Source of the DNA: Lycium barbarum
Taxonomy: Eukaryota > Streptophyta > Magnoliopsida > Solanales > Solanaceae
DNA length: 64,000 bases
Direction: 5' to 3'
NCBI RefSeq assembly: GCF_019175385.1
Contig: NC_083348.1
Location: 47,700,950 to 47,764,949 of the forward strand
A model generated the notes under the pieces. It searched no databases and was not told where the DNA came from. It saw only the letters and a program-made list of their open reading frames with translations. This document shows, in pieces, positions 11,795 to 22,849 of this stretch. How positions within the stretch are numbered: the stretch's first letter is position 1; every line of letters begins with the position of its first letter. The position numbers and the translations under genes are program-made.

Positions 11795-11830
11795 TTCTTC
11801 CCCCCTTAAGAACATTCGTCCCCGAATGTT
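11795..11830 (-). promoter_or_regulatory. Element C polypurine tract and PPT-adjacent hairpin
   Basis: The minus strand reads CTTAAGGGGGGAAGAA before the 3' LTR. The inverted repeat AACATTCGTCCCCGAATGTT at 11811-11830 has the same 8-bp arms as in A and B; only the loop differs. Confidence 0.8.
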
Positions 11831-11998
11831 AAAGTGCTTGGGAATTCTACAAAAATTTCGCCAGAGTTTCCCTTATAATATGGCGCTACCATCCTGCCAC
11901 AACAACCCATAATATCGTTGCCACACAGGGCCACAATATAACAACATAAAATTTTGGCCACACATGACCCAAAAGCATAAAAGGAAAATATACATACC

Positions 11999-13225
11999 TT
12001 ATGATCTTGACGTCTCATCTGGGGCTTCTTCCAAGGGCTGAAATAATTGTGGGTATTTGGATCGCATACTTTCTTTTGCTTCTCATGTCATCTCCTCTCG
12101 TTTACTGCTTCTCCATAGAACCTTAACCGAGGCCACCTCTTTGTTTCTAAGCCTCCGTACTTACCTGTCTAATAAGGCAATGAGTACCTCTTCATAAGTC
12201 AATTTCTCTATCACTTGCACATCATTTACTGGGACGATCCTAGTGGGATCTTCAACACATTTTCGAAGTATCGAGACATGAAATACTGGATGGACTGACT
12301 CCAATTTCGGAGGTAGATCCAACTCATAGGCCACTTTGCCTATTTTGCGCACAATCTCATATTGTCCAATATACCGGGGACTAAGCTTCCCTTTTTTGCC
12401 AAATCTGATGACTCCTTTCATTGGCGACACTTTCAAGAATACCCAATCCTTCACTTTGAACTCCAAGTCTCTTCGACGATTATCCGCATAGGACTTCTGA
12501 CGACTTTGGGCTGCTAACAACCGATCTTGTATAAGCTTTACTTTCTCTATAGCTTGCTGGACCAAGTCTGGCCCTATCAATTTAGTTTCTCCGGTTTCAA
12601 ACCACCCAATTGGGGATCTACACTTTCGCCCATATAAAGCTTCATATGGTGCCATTTGAATGCTGGAATGATAACTATTATTGTAAGCAAATTCAATGAG
12701 TGGCAAATGATCATCCCAATTTCCTCCAAAATCTATCATACATGCTCGTAACATATCCTCAAGAGTCTGAATAGTACGTTCGGCTTGTCCATCGGTCTGG
12801 GGATGAAATGCCGTGCTAAGGCTAACTCGGGTCCCTAAACCCTCTTGGAAAGACCTCCAAAACTTAGCTGTAAACTGAGTCCTTCTGTCGGAGATAATAG
12901 ATACCGGGACGCCATAGAGTTTTACTATCTCTTTAAGATAAAGCTTCGCATAATCTTTTTCCTCATAGGTCATCCTGACCGGTAAGAAATGAGTTGACTT
13001 GGTGCGTCTATCCACAATCACCCATATGGAATCATACTTACGTCGAGAACGGGGTAAGCCTGAAATGATGTCCATGTTAATCACTTCCCACTTCCAAGTT
13101 GGGATTTCTATCGCTTGCAACAATCCACCCGGATTTTGGTGTTCAATCTTCATTTGTTGGCAATTAGCACACTGAGCTACGAATTCCGCTATATCTCTCT
13201 TCATCCAATTCCACCAATATATAGA
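11999..13225 (-). pseudogene. Element C integrase catalytic core, C-terminal and chromodomain-like tail
   Basis: The frame is open from about 13225 to a TAA at 12161 (347 residues from the first Met at 13204). It shows the zinc-binding CANCQQMK end, MDIISGLPRSRRKYD with the first catalytic Asp, IISDRRTQF with the second, QAERTIQTLEDML with Glu, then IEFAYNNSYH, ALYGRKCRSPIGWFE, GPDLVQQAIEKVKL and VHPVFHVSILRKC. SDRG has become SDRR. The TAA at 12161 replaces the Gln codon retained in B, and a TGA near 12090 replaces the Trp of EEMTWE. Beyond them the chromodomain-like end (SKYPQLFQPLEE) continues to a stop at 11999. The N-terminal part of the gene lies beyond LTR E at 16649-17087. Confidence 0.88.
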
Positions 13226-13230
13226 CTTAA
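13226..13230. repeat. Target-site duplication of solo LTR E, left copy (cttaa)
   Basis: cttaa here and cttaa at 16644-16648 match perfectly. Element B carries the unsplit site near 23220 (gatttaagatcatgg), confirming the boundary. Confidence 0.92.
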
Positions 13231-13638
13231 TGTCACGACCCGTCTAGGGGCCGTGACGAGTACCCAATACTTGTACCGAGCACCCCTTGTCTATCGTTTT
13301 ACCTTTACCTCTTAGCAAGCCATGTAAACAGAGCCATTTTTTTTTGAACATTAACATTAGCGGCGTCATTCTGAACATAGACTAATAAATTTTGTTATCA
13401 CTTATACATCAACATTAGCATGCCAAAACACCATATACCTAACTATACTTAAATGACTGTACATATCTGTCTACGAGCCTCTAGACGTAGTACACTTATA
13501 CATAGAAAGGGCTGAGTACTGCCATGCCCGAATATATATACACAAAATAGTACCAAGGAAGTGAGGCTCCGGAATAACTGGAGCACTGTCAACACTGCTG
13601 GTAGAGCTTCTAAGGATCAAATCCGCCTGTCTGCTGAC

Positions 13639-13710
13639 CTGCGCGGCATGAAACGCAGCGTCCACAAGAAGGGACGTCAGTACGAATAGTGTACCGAGTA
13701 TGTAAGGCAT
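13639..13710 (-). promoter_or_regulatory. Shared LTR block with CAGTAC hairpin, LTR E
   Basis: GGGACGTCAGTACGAATAGT is followed by GTACCGAGTATG, with AACGCAGCGTCC alongside. One arm is GTACCG here, so the hairpin is slightly weakened. Confidence 0.55.
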
Positions 13711-14356
13711 GAATAGTAATATACAGAAAATATGAATCATGTATAATGACATAAGAGAGTTACAACACATGTCCTGGGATAGAAACATAACCTGTATATA
13801 TATATACCCTTGGCAGGTGCTATGCGTACTTAGCTTTCCTTTAAGAATCTTTCCTTGTTCATATACATATACATATAAAATAGGACATCTCATATTGCCG
13901 AGGCGTCGGCAGCCGATCCATTTAACCATAAATATACACATCCCGCGTCCGGGCATCCCGCGTCCGGGACGATATCATATCATGTAATGCCAACTGATCA
14001 GGTGGATATGCGTTCATAACGCTCTGCCCTTACCTCCATTTTCCCCGTATACACATGCATATATCATGTACATATATCAGCGTCTATAGCGCTCTAGCTC
14101 TTTTATCATATACATATACGTGTGTCGTGTAGGTACATCAGCGTCTATAGCGCTCTAGCTCTTTCGTCATGTGCATGTTTTAAAAAAATATATACACATA
14201 TCTTACATACATTTACATGTCTTATATGCATTTACGTATCCTATATACATATGTCTCATAGGCACGCAGGAAAGCCCAAAGAAGAATCATGTAGTCATCG
14301 GAGTGACGTAAGGTCGGTGACCTCCAATTATATTATAGAATACTCGTGATCGCTTT

Positions 14357-14393
14357 GTCTCACCTTGAAGGAATGAGTATTTTAAGGTGAGAC
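14357..14393 (-). promoter_or_regulatory. Conserved hairpin GTCTCACCTT/AAGGTGAGAC, LTR E
   Basis: Perfect 10-bp inverted arms flank a 17-nt loop. Diverged copies occur in LTR A (2798-2835 and 33139-33177), LTR F (47459-47495) and near 49020 in H. It always lies close to a GACCTCC...GTGACGTAAGGTC segment. Confidence 0.6.
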
Positions 14394-15173
14394 TACCAAC
14401 GGGGAATAATATTAAAGTAAACGTAGAATGAAATCGGGGCATCATAGATGACGGTTCATAGACTTTGAAATCTTTTAGAAAATAAAGTCATAGCTAGGAA
14501 ATATAAATAAGATTCAAAAATTAGTTTATCATTTTCATGTTTACATAAGATACTTAGCTTAGTCATCTTAGTCATAGAGTCGTTCCGGTAGTACGTATCA
14601 TAGGCATATTCTCTTATCTAACATCATTGTTATCATTATCGTCATGGAAGTGCCCTCGTTAGAGGAGTCATAGTATTTATCATTTGGTATCGAAATCGGG
14701 ATCAAAGGTTCCCTTTGGATTCACTTCAAGTAAGTCAAGCAAGACTGTAAGGAAAAATCCGAGAGTAGCGGGCCCACCTCGGGCCGGATGAGGTAGCGTA
14801 TACGATTTACGTATGTTACGTGTCATAGCGTTACTTGTGAGGGTCTTAGGGTAATCGGGTCCCATTTATACAAGTTCTAAGGGTGTAGGAGGTTTTTCCA
14901 ACAATTGGCACACTTTCTAGTTCAATTCTATTGAACAAAAAGTGGAAAACTTTAGGTGCAGATTCCGGGGAACCGAGTTGTCCCCGAGGCTCGTACCCAA
15001 CTTATTTCAACTAAGACATGCCATAGAAAGAAGGGTGAAGCCTTACATACCTCTTTCCGCTTCTTTTGCTATTCCGAATTCACGTTGCAATCTCGTCAAA
15101 ATCTGCAAATTGGTCACATTTACCCAAACTTTCATTAGGGTACTTAGAGTTAGAATCTTAAGGAACCACTTGG

Positions 15174-15211
15174 CTACCGAAATTTCGGCAACACTTCCTC
15201 TGTAAATATAC
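15174..15211 (-). promoter_or_regulatory. Putative core-promoter block, LTR E
   Basis: In LTR sense it reads GGTATATTTACAGAGGAAGT, then GTTGCCGAAATTTCGG: a weak TATA, then the shared block with the 12-bp palindrome CCGAAATTTCGG. Confidence 0.45.
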
Positions 15212-16648
15212 CATCCTCAACATTCAACATAGCCAAATTCTCATCAATCACAATCCGGGAATTCAAACCCGGCCAAACTATTAACATAATTCAACAATCA
15301 CACTAAAAATTCACATATTCCATTCAAGGTGCATTCCAACACTTCAATTAACATTCTACCTCCTTCAATACTCTCCAATTCCAATGAAACAACAATAACC
15401 TTATAATACATATATTCCAACAACATCATAGTAATACCATTACATGTCTTCCATACAAAAACATTATTTTCAATTTACACAAACTTCCAATTGCCAATAC
15501 TTCACCAAACTTGTCAAGTCTTTATTTGCGATATAACATCTACAACACAACGATTAAGATATTAATTACAACTCGCTCATTATTCTTTCACAACTCACCA
15601 ATATACACGACTATACATTAAGTATACACGGCCACATATACCATGCACACTCACACGGCTCCAACATGTATACACCACTACAATCTCTCCAAACTCATTC
15701 AACTTCCATTTTCCACATATCATTCACAACAATAACAACTAAACACTAATTAAAATAATTGAAGCATGACTCCCACACACATATATATATACACGGCCAT
15801 ATACTATATTTCTCTCCTTCATGAATTTCATCCATTTTAGCATACTACAACACATATAAACCATATATAACACATAAAACAAGATCAAAACTCACCTTTC
15901 TTCTTCAACTTCTCACTTGACTACAACTTGACAACTTGTATGATTTTGAATTTTTCTTGCTCCAACAACAACTCCACCTTGTTAATCACCCTTTACTTGG
16001 TAGAAAATGATTTTTGGAGAATTTTTGCAAATTTTTCTTGTGAAAATTGCTCTTGGCCGAAATGGCCTTAAGTTTTTCTCCTCTCTCTCTTGTTCTTGCT
16101 TTTCTTGAAATTTCTAGAACATTATGTGGAATAAGATGACTTAGTCATCTTATTTATTGACCAAATTTTATTTAATATGGGCTTGGGCCATAACCATGGC
16201 CGGTTGGGCCTCACAAATTTGGGCCTTATTATTGTTTTTTGATTTTTTTTTGGGCCAACTCGGTTTGGTCCCGAGTTGGGCCTAGCCCACTGACCTTTCG
16301 ACCTTAAAACGTTCATATCTCCTTGTACCGACGTCACCTGGGCACCCACAACCTATGGTTGGAAAGCTAATTCAATTATCTACAACTTCTAGTTCTTCGT
16401 ACTTTTCCAAATTCCAAACTTATAATACCGTTTTTGCCCCTTGAAGTCAGATCACCCGAAAACGTTTTCTTAAAATATTCGTTTGGAGGACTTCCACTTT
16501 GATTTGGCCCAAGGGTCCTTCTTGAGTTGTGTTTAACTTCTCATATGTGATTCATATGAGTTTTCAGATGTCCCAAAAAAAATCTCGATGTGTGGGTCCC
16601 ATCTCAGCAAATAATCTGACGTTCAAAAATACGGGATACAACACTTAA

Positions 16649-17087
16649 GATCATGATACATCTTCGTCGCTCCGGGGTGAACAGAATAACGGGAACTATA
16701 AGCTTCTCTCAAAATCTGGTGGCGTAAACTTGCCACATCGAGAACACATAATCTTCCTCTACATCGGAGAACTCCGTCTCCTGAAATGTCAAATGATGAC
16801 TCCTTTTTCTGAGGGAGTGTATTTCTGTACTGCATTAGCATGGGATCCTCATATTGTCGCTCTTTCACTTCTGCTACTAGCGACGAGACTGCTGTATTCT
16901 GGATAGTAGCTCCGCTGCTACGTGAGTCCACTACTCGGACCCCTAGGCTAGCTAACTGTTGAAGCTCACGGGCCATCTCTTTCTTTTCTGGTCGTACATC
17001 ACTTATACTTCCCATCGACCTACGGCTAAGAGCATCAGCTACAACATTTGCCTTTCCGGGGTGATACAAAATATCAACATCGTAGTC
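16649..17087 (-). pseudogene. Element C integrase N-terminal part
   Basis: The fragment begins in the RNase H to integrase linker ([15 protein letters not shown]) and holds the zinc-finger region of integrase (YSVHPGATKMYHDLK), which ends at the insertion of E. It continues the RT and RNase H frame after a TAA at 17088 that replaces the Lys codon present in B (LLKDYDV in B, LL-stop-DYDV here). The next residues are found at 13225 downward. The histidine/cysteine finger helps multimerise integrase and hold the cDNA end; here it is physically separated from the catalytic core. Confidence 0.85.
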
Positions 17088-17363
17088 TTACAGCAATTCC
17101 AACCATCGTCGTTGTCGCAAATTTAACTCTTTCTGCTTGAAGATGTATTGAAGACTCTTATGATCTGTGTAAATATCCACGTGGACACCATATAAGTAAT
17201 GTCTCCATATCTTTAATGCATGGACGACCGCGGCCAATTCTAAGTCATGGGTAGGATAATTCTGTTCATGTTTCCGCAATTGCCTTGAAGCATACGCAAT
17301 CACTTTGCCATGTTGCATCAACACACAGCCTAGCCCAACATCTGAAGCGTCACAATACACAAC
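17088..17363 (-). pseudogene. Element C RNase H
   Basis: About 90 residues start at the [10 protein letters not shown] motif (first catalytic Asp), continue through [20 protein letters not shown] (catalytic Glu) and end at [11 protein letters not shown] (Asp) and RRWLELL. RNase H degrades the RNA strand during cDNA synthesis. It is separated from RT only by an in-frame TAA at 17364 that replaces the Tyr codon kept in B ([10 protein letters not shown]), and from integrase by the TAA at 17088. No catalytic residue is visibly lost. Confidence 0.88.
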
Positions 17364-18484
17364 TTATCCTTCCAATCCCTCTGGAAGTGTCAGAACTGGG
17401 GCAGAAGTCAACTGACCCTTTAACTCTTGGAAACTACGTTCACAAGCATCTGTCCATTGAAACTTGGCTGATTTCTGTGTCAACTTTGTGAGTGGTGCAG
17501 AAATTGAGGAAAAACCTTCAACGAATCTCCTGTAATAACCTGCTAAGCCCAGAAAGCTACGAACCTCTGTAGGAGTTGTGGGTCTTGGCCAAGTCTTCAC
17601 GGCCTCAATCTTTTGACTATCCACTCGAATACCATCGTCTGCCACAATATGCCCTAAAAATGCCACTGAGTTCAACCAGAACTCATATTTGGAAAACTTT
17701 GCAAACAATTCTCGAGTTCGAAGAACTCCAAGGACAATACGCAAATGGTCCGCATGTTCTGCTTCGGATCTAGAATACACCAAAATATCATCAATGAATA
17801 CGATTACAAATAAGTCCAAAATGGTCTTGAACACATTATTCATCAAATCCATAAATACCGCTGGCGCATTAGTTAGCCCAAATGACATCACCCGGAATTC
17901 AAAATGACCATATCTCGTTCTGAAGGCTGTCTTAGGGATATCTTTCTCCCTAACTCTCAGTTGGTGATACCTGGACCTCAAATCAATCTTTGAAAACCAT
18001 TTGGCGCCTTGCAATTGATCAAACAAATCATCAATCCTCGGGAGAGGATATTTATTCTTAATCGTTACTTTATTCAATTGCCTATAATCAATGCACATTC
18101 TCAGGGAGTCATCTTTCTTTCGGACGAACAATACGGGCGCTCCCCACGGGGATGAACTAGGCCTAATGAAGCCTTTATCAAGCAAGTCCTTCAATTGCTC
18201 CTTCAACTCTTTCAATTCTGCAGGTGCCATTCTATATGGAGGAATAGATATAGGTGTGGTGCCTGGCAACACATCAATGGTAAAATCAATCTCCCGTTCG
18301 GAAGGAAGGCCTGGAAGCTCTTCCGGGAACACATCCGAAAATTCGTTCACTACGGGAACTGACTGAAGAGTCGGCGATTCAGCTTCTACATCTTGAACTC
18401 GCACTAGATGATAAATACATCCTTTCGTGATCATCTTCCTTGCCTTTAGATAGGAAATAAATCTACCTTTTGGTGATGCCGCAT
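17364..18484 (-). pseudogene. Element C reverse transcriptase
   Basis: This is a long open frame of 356 residues from the first Met at 18434, with the preceding in-frame codons belonging to the PR-RT linker. Motifs seen in order: [78 protein letters not shown] (Gly to Arg in the usual RSGYHQ), [24 protein letters not shown], and FIDDILVYS with the catalytic Asp pair intact. The connection domain [19 protein letters not shown] follows. Upstream, a small deletion puts the protease in another frame; downstream, the TAA at 17364 cuts off RNase H. Confidence 0.9.
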
Positions 18485-18496
18485 TCCCTTTCCATT

Positions 18497-19258
18497 CTAA
18501 GACTGGTTATCCTGGAAACGAACCATCTTCATTCGGCAATCAACATTGGCATAACAAGAAGCCAACCAATCCATGCCCATAAAAACATCAAAATCTACCA
18601 TTTCTAGCTCATGCAAATCAATCATGGTACGACGGTCACAAATCGTGACTATACAATCCTTATATACTCGACTAGCTATTACCGATTCACCCACGGGTGT
18701 GGACACCTCAAAAGGTTTGATCGACTTCGGCTCAACTATAAATTGACCCGCAATATAAGGAGTAACATATGATAACGTGGAGCCCGGATCAATCAAAGCA
18801 TATACATCATGAGAGAATACCGATAATATACCTGTGACCACATCAGGAGAAGACTCTAGATCTTGGCGTCCAGCCAAGGCATAAATACGGTGATGAGGGC
18901 CGCTAGTACTGGGAGCTCTGCCTCTACCTCTACCACGGCCGACTAGCGCATGTGAACCTGGCCCCGTAGGGCGTACAGATGTCGAAGATCTGGCTACCGA
19001 CCCTAATGGTTGGGTCCTACCTCTACCATGTACTGAGGGGAAATCACGCATATATATGGCCTGGTTGACCACATGAATAGCAAACATCTGAACCCAATCG
19101 GCATTGACCCCAATGCGACTACCCACACTGGGAACATCGTGGTATAGGTGGCCTTGACTGGCCTGAATCACCTCTAAACTAGGACCCCGAATAACTCTGA
19201 CTCGGCCCGGGATGAGTAGATCTATCAAGGCTCTGGCCTGAAAATCGTGGAGGTGCAC
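18497..19258 (-). pseudogene. Element C zinc-knuckle linker and aspartic protease
   Basis: The 253-residue frame holds a degenerated zinc-knuckle region, an RGRGRGRAP basic linker, RIYALAGRQD, then the protease with ALIDPGSTLSYVTP (active site D-x-G), VDFDVFMGMDWLASCYANVDC and MVRF. Compared with B, the CCHC knuckle is read in the wrong frame here, so an indel precedes it. The frame stops at 18497, right after RFQ, where B reads FSGEPVREW; a small deletion explains the stop. The protease would cleave the Gag-Pol polyprotein in the virus-like particle. Confidence 0.85.
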
Positions 19259-20218
19259 TGGTCATAGAATAGCCCGAATGTCTAGGGAACTGTTTCCTGT
19301 GTCCGCCTCTGGACTCACTTATTGGGCCCGAAGATCTGGCCCTCTTGCTATGTCCCCTATCCTGTTCACGTTCACTTCTCCGCTGCTGTAGGCTTTCCTT
19401 TAAGTTCTGAGCATGTGCCTGAATGCGTGCAATATCCATACCGTCCTGAAGGGACGCAGTCAAGCATTTGTCCATCAGATGGGGCCCTAGGCCCTTTACA
19501 AATCGGTGTACCCTGTCGCCCATATCTGCTACCATGGCCGAAGAATACCTGGCCAAGGAGTTAAAACGGAGGCTATACTCTAGGGCACTCATACTGCCTT
19601 GCCTCAAATTTAAGAATTTATCGGCCCTAGCTCGCCGAACTTCTGGGGCATATAATGACGGAGAAAAGCATCAACAAACTCTTGCCATACCGGGGGAGGT
19701 GCATTTGCTCCTCGTGAAGCCATCCATACCGTATACCACTGAATCGAGACATCTCTCAATCTATATGATGCTAACTCCACTGACTCGGTGTCCGAAGCAT
19801 GTATCAACCGGAGCGTCCTTAGCATACCATCAATAAAGTCCTGGGGATCCTCCTCTGGTTTTGACCCAAAGAATTCCGGAGGGTTCAAAGTAATGAAATC
19901 ACGGGCTCTTGCACTAACAGCCCTATCACCATACCCTGAACTGTGCCTCTAATCCTGGGCCGCAACCAGTGGAGTCAATAAAGTAATGGCCTCTTTTACA
20001 TCTTGGCCCGAAGCATTTGGTGGAGGAGCTGGAGGTGCTGGAGCTAGGGCTGAGGCTTCCTCACGCTCCTCAGAGACGGGCACTGTCTGGGAGGACTGAG
20101 ATTGAGCCGCACCCTGGGACTCACTTTCCTCTACTATCGGTGGCGGTGCTTTCTTAGCCCGCTTCTCTGCCACCGTCTTGCCCTTTTGGGCTGCCGTAGT
20201 CTTTCCCTTTTTAGGCAT
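19179..20218 (-). pseudogene. Element C gag (capsid region)
   Basis: The start is the ATG at 20216-20218 (MPKKGK), matched by MPMKRK in A; the 11 codons before it are not conserved. A basic N-terminus and a Pro/Ala-rich stretch are followed by a TAG at 19949, then in pieces by the capsid core: FFGSKPEEDPQDFIDGM, SYRLRDVSIQWYTVW, PPPVWQEFVDAFLRHYMP, a frameshift near 19620, then RQGSMSALEYSLRFNSLARYS, MVADMGDRVHRFVKGL and an Arg/Ser-rich tail. This is the Ty3-type retrotransposon capsid family. It overlaps the protease frame at 19179-19258 because of another indel. Confidence 0.85.
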
Positions 20219-20428
20219 CTCTGAAATACACAACACACGATTTAGGAGCAAGAATTTCCTACATCATAGCTCTATCGCACGATTCTTATGAAGAAAGAAG
20301 GTCATTTATTCCTAAAATGTCCGCAGCTTCTTATTTATAAGTGTGGCGCGCAACACACCCATAACCAAGACTCTACTAGACACGGCTCGTAGACATACCC
20401 TAGGACTGAACTGCTCTGATACAACTTT
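20219..20428 (-). other. Element C leader and primer-binding site
   Basis: The untranslated leader is conserved in A and B (blocks CTCTATCGCACGA, TAAGTGTGGCGCGCAACACA, GACACGGCTCGTAGACA). The PBS at 20413-20424 reads TTGTATCAGAGC on the minus strand: the tRNA-iMet complement TGGTATCAGAGC with one change. A five-base spacer separates it from the LTR. Confidence 0.8.
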
Positions 20429-20870
20429 TGTCACGACCCGACTCGGGGCCGCGACGAGCACCCGATGCTAGCCCACCCGGGCACCCTCTTAGCTTACTCT
20501 TATGCTTACATCTAGGTGAGCCACATAATTATACATGCATTTCCATTCATTCGTCAACGAGTCCCATTTGGACAACAACACATTTATATCATCATAGGCA
20601 TCTATGCCACATCAATGTACATGGGCCAACGTGGCCGACAAAATGATATACAAAACATAGGCCGTCAAGGCCAAACACATCTACCCCCACACACACATAT
20701 CTACGAGCCTCTAAGAGTATAACATATCACATTAGCGGGACAGGACCCCGCTATGCCCATAATTATATACACAAAAGAATGAGTACCCAAAAGATATGGC
20801 TCCGAAGGAAATGGAGCTCTCTATGTAATCTCCGAATAGGCAGCTACGGATCAAGTCTGTCTCCCTGTGC

Positions 20871-20944
20871 ACCTGCGGGCATGACACAGCGTCCACAAAC
20901 AAAAGGACGTCAGTACGAAGAATGTACTGAGTATGTAAAGCATG
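20871..20944 (-). promoter_or_regulatory. Shared LTR block with CAGTAC/GTACTG hairpin, LTR C right
   Basis: Same block as 9790-9860. Confidence 0.6.
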
Positions 20945-22349
20945 AGCAACATCAATAAATAAGCATCATGAACAACATACGAAATAACATAGGAGGGGGA
21001 GACAATAATATCATCGTCATAGCACTTACCTGCCTTTCGTAGGACTTTCCATTTTTCATACGTATTTGTACACCTACGTCATCATCCGTATTCCATAATA
21101 GTACTCGTACCATACTTGTGCTCATATTCGTATACATATCCTTATTGGTATTCTTATACATAGTCTTATCACATTCATATTCATATTATATAAATAGTCA
21201 TTTCATATACATAGCATTTACATAGCACACCCGACCTCATAGGATCGGTGTTTCATACATACTTGGCCAACCAAAGCTCAAGGTTACTCATACCTGGCCC
21301 TACCAAGGCTTCAGGGTTATCCGTACCATCTGCAGAGATGTGCGCGCGTTTCGTAATCGTATACATACTTTATACATATTCATATACATATATCCTACTC
21401 GGCGTTATAAGCCGGGGTGTCATTATAGCCCTTCATAGGCACATGTAAGTATAATAGCCCGTAGGCACCTTTAGCATCATTATTATTATCATCGTCATCA
21501 CTATCATCATCATTTTCGCTACATCTATATCTAATGCTTACTCGTCATATGGGGCGCGTAGTACAATCGTAGCACATATCGAGGATCGTGGGCTTATGAG
21601 CTCGAAGTGTCAATCATTTGAATACAACATACTCATATAGAGGATTTAAGAGTTTGGCCAAGGAACCATGCCTTATGAAAGAAGGGTTAGCCTTACATAC
21701 CTTTTCGTCGGACTATTCTACACTTGCACGCTTCCTTCCAATGCTAGCGTCTATACCTTCATTAATATCATAACAATGGCCATTAGTCATTCACATTATC
21801 CACATTATCTAGATTCCTTAATTTGCCTCTAATTTACCCATATTCATGGTCATAACATCCAACTTCGTCCATTTGTCTAAAGTGTCTAGTTCATGATCTT
21901 AGTACCATTTATAATGCATTCATATCACAACACAACAACATTCATGATTCAATTCAAACTATTCCTCAAAATGTCACTATTCATCATTCATGACCTACTT
22001 GACCATATTTTCTACAATCCATGTATTTCAACTCTTCAATACCTTAAACATCATGTAAAAATCATGAATCTTACCTTAAAAGATGTAGGATCAAGCTTTG
22101 GTTAATAATACTGCACTTTGAGCAAAACCCTAGTTTTTCTCCATTTGGATTTCTTGACCTGGATGATCTTTGATGATGTTCTTCCTCTTGATTCACCTTG
22201 TTTTATGTTGTTGATCCTCAAATATCCTTGAAAACTTGTATAATAAATGTAGAGAGAGGTTTTAAAGAGAAGTGGTGTAATGTTGTAATGAAATAAAACA
22301 AGTGTTGGTCCCTTTATTTAATGACTTGCAAAATCTGTGCTGACATGAA

Positions 22350-22600
22350 CAGTGGTTGTCCATCGTGGTTTACGGACTGTCCCTCGCGATCGTCTTTAAC
22401 CATTTCCGGAACCAGAAGCTTTGGCTGCTTGCATGGTGATTTACGACCATGGTTTACGGGCCGTAAATCACTTTACGGTCCGTCCTCCAGGTCGTATTTT
22501 ACCATTTCTCGGCTGGCAGAAAGTTGAAGCCTTGCATGGAAGTTTACGACCTGCTAGTTTACGGACCGTATACCAGTTTACGGTCCGTCCTAGAACTTTA
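22350..22600 (-). repeat. TTTACGGNCCGT palindromic array in U3 of LTR C right
   Basis: This is the partner of 11268-11552 with one unit fewer. TTTACGGGCCGTAAA at 22454-22468 is a perfect 15-bp palindrome; the left copy has one mismatch there. Confidence 0.7.
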
Positions 22601-22844
22601 CGACCACTGGGCAGTTGCAATTCTGCAACTTCCCATATTTCGTAGACTTCTCATTTTAATCACCCACGTCCATGCACATGCATTGCTCATCTTATATCTC
22701 ATCTTAATTTAGCCAACTTTCTCATCTCACATCGGATACCTTCGAAATCTCGCCTAAGGTCATCAAACGTCGTTTCTTGCTCATGGAAATCTCGACTAGT
22801 TCGTTCACTTACGTACCAACGGAAGATGTTTCCGATGTGTAACA

Positions 22845-22849
22845 AAAGG
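22845..22849. repeat. Target-site duplication of element C, right copy (aaagg)
   Basis: Pairs with gaagg at 9341-9345, with one mismatch. Confidence 0.8.

Larger units (their letters stand above)
13231..16643 (-). mobile_element. Solo LTR E, inserted in the integrase gene of C
   Basis: The 3413-bp sequence runs from TGTCACGACCC to ACGGGATACAACA on the plus strand (5'-TGTTGTATCCCG...GTGACA-3' in LTR sense) with a perfect 5-bp TSD and no internal domain, hence a solo LTR left by LTR-LTR recombination. It carries the CAGTAC block (13639-13710), a perfect 10-bp-stem hairpin (14357-14393), a core-promoter-like block (15174-15211) and repeated CAGCGTCTATAGCGCTCTAG units near 14078-14160. Its start resembles those of LTRs F and M, suggesting one family. 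It is the youngest insertion of the left nest by nesting order. Confidence 0.9.
9346..22844 (-). mobile_element. Element C: Ty3/gypsy chromovirus inserted in B, split by solo LTR E
   Basis: The element is 13.5 kb including the 3.4-kb solo LTR E. In element sense the order is 5' LTR 20429-22844, mutated PBS, leader 20219-20412, gag 19179-20218, zinc knuckle and protease 18497-19258, RT 17364-18484, RNase H 17088-17363, integrase 16649-17087 and 11999-13225, PPT and 3' LTR 9346-11794. It is the best preserved element of the window but is interrupted by several nonsense codons, three or so frameshifts and E. The LTRs differ at about 5 of the first ~145 bases (hand count). Confidence 0.9.
20429..22844 (-). 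mobile_element. Element C 5' LTR
   Basis: The LTR is 2.42 kb and partners 9346-11794. It differs by scattered substitutions, a 20-bp deletion in the U3 array near 22375 and a small deletion near 22790. It too lacks the TATA segment of LTR B, so that loss predates the insertion. It ends GATGTGTAACA with one change in the conserved GAGGTGTAACA. Confidence 0.9.

Noticed and set aside
9346..22844. Element C as an intact, active retrotransposon
   Set aside because: It has stops at 19949, 17364, 17088 and 12161, frameshifts in gag and after the protease, and a solo LTR inside the integrase gene.
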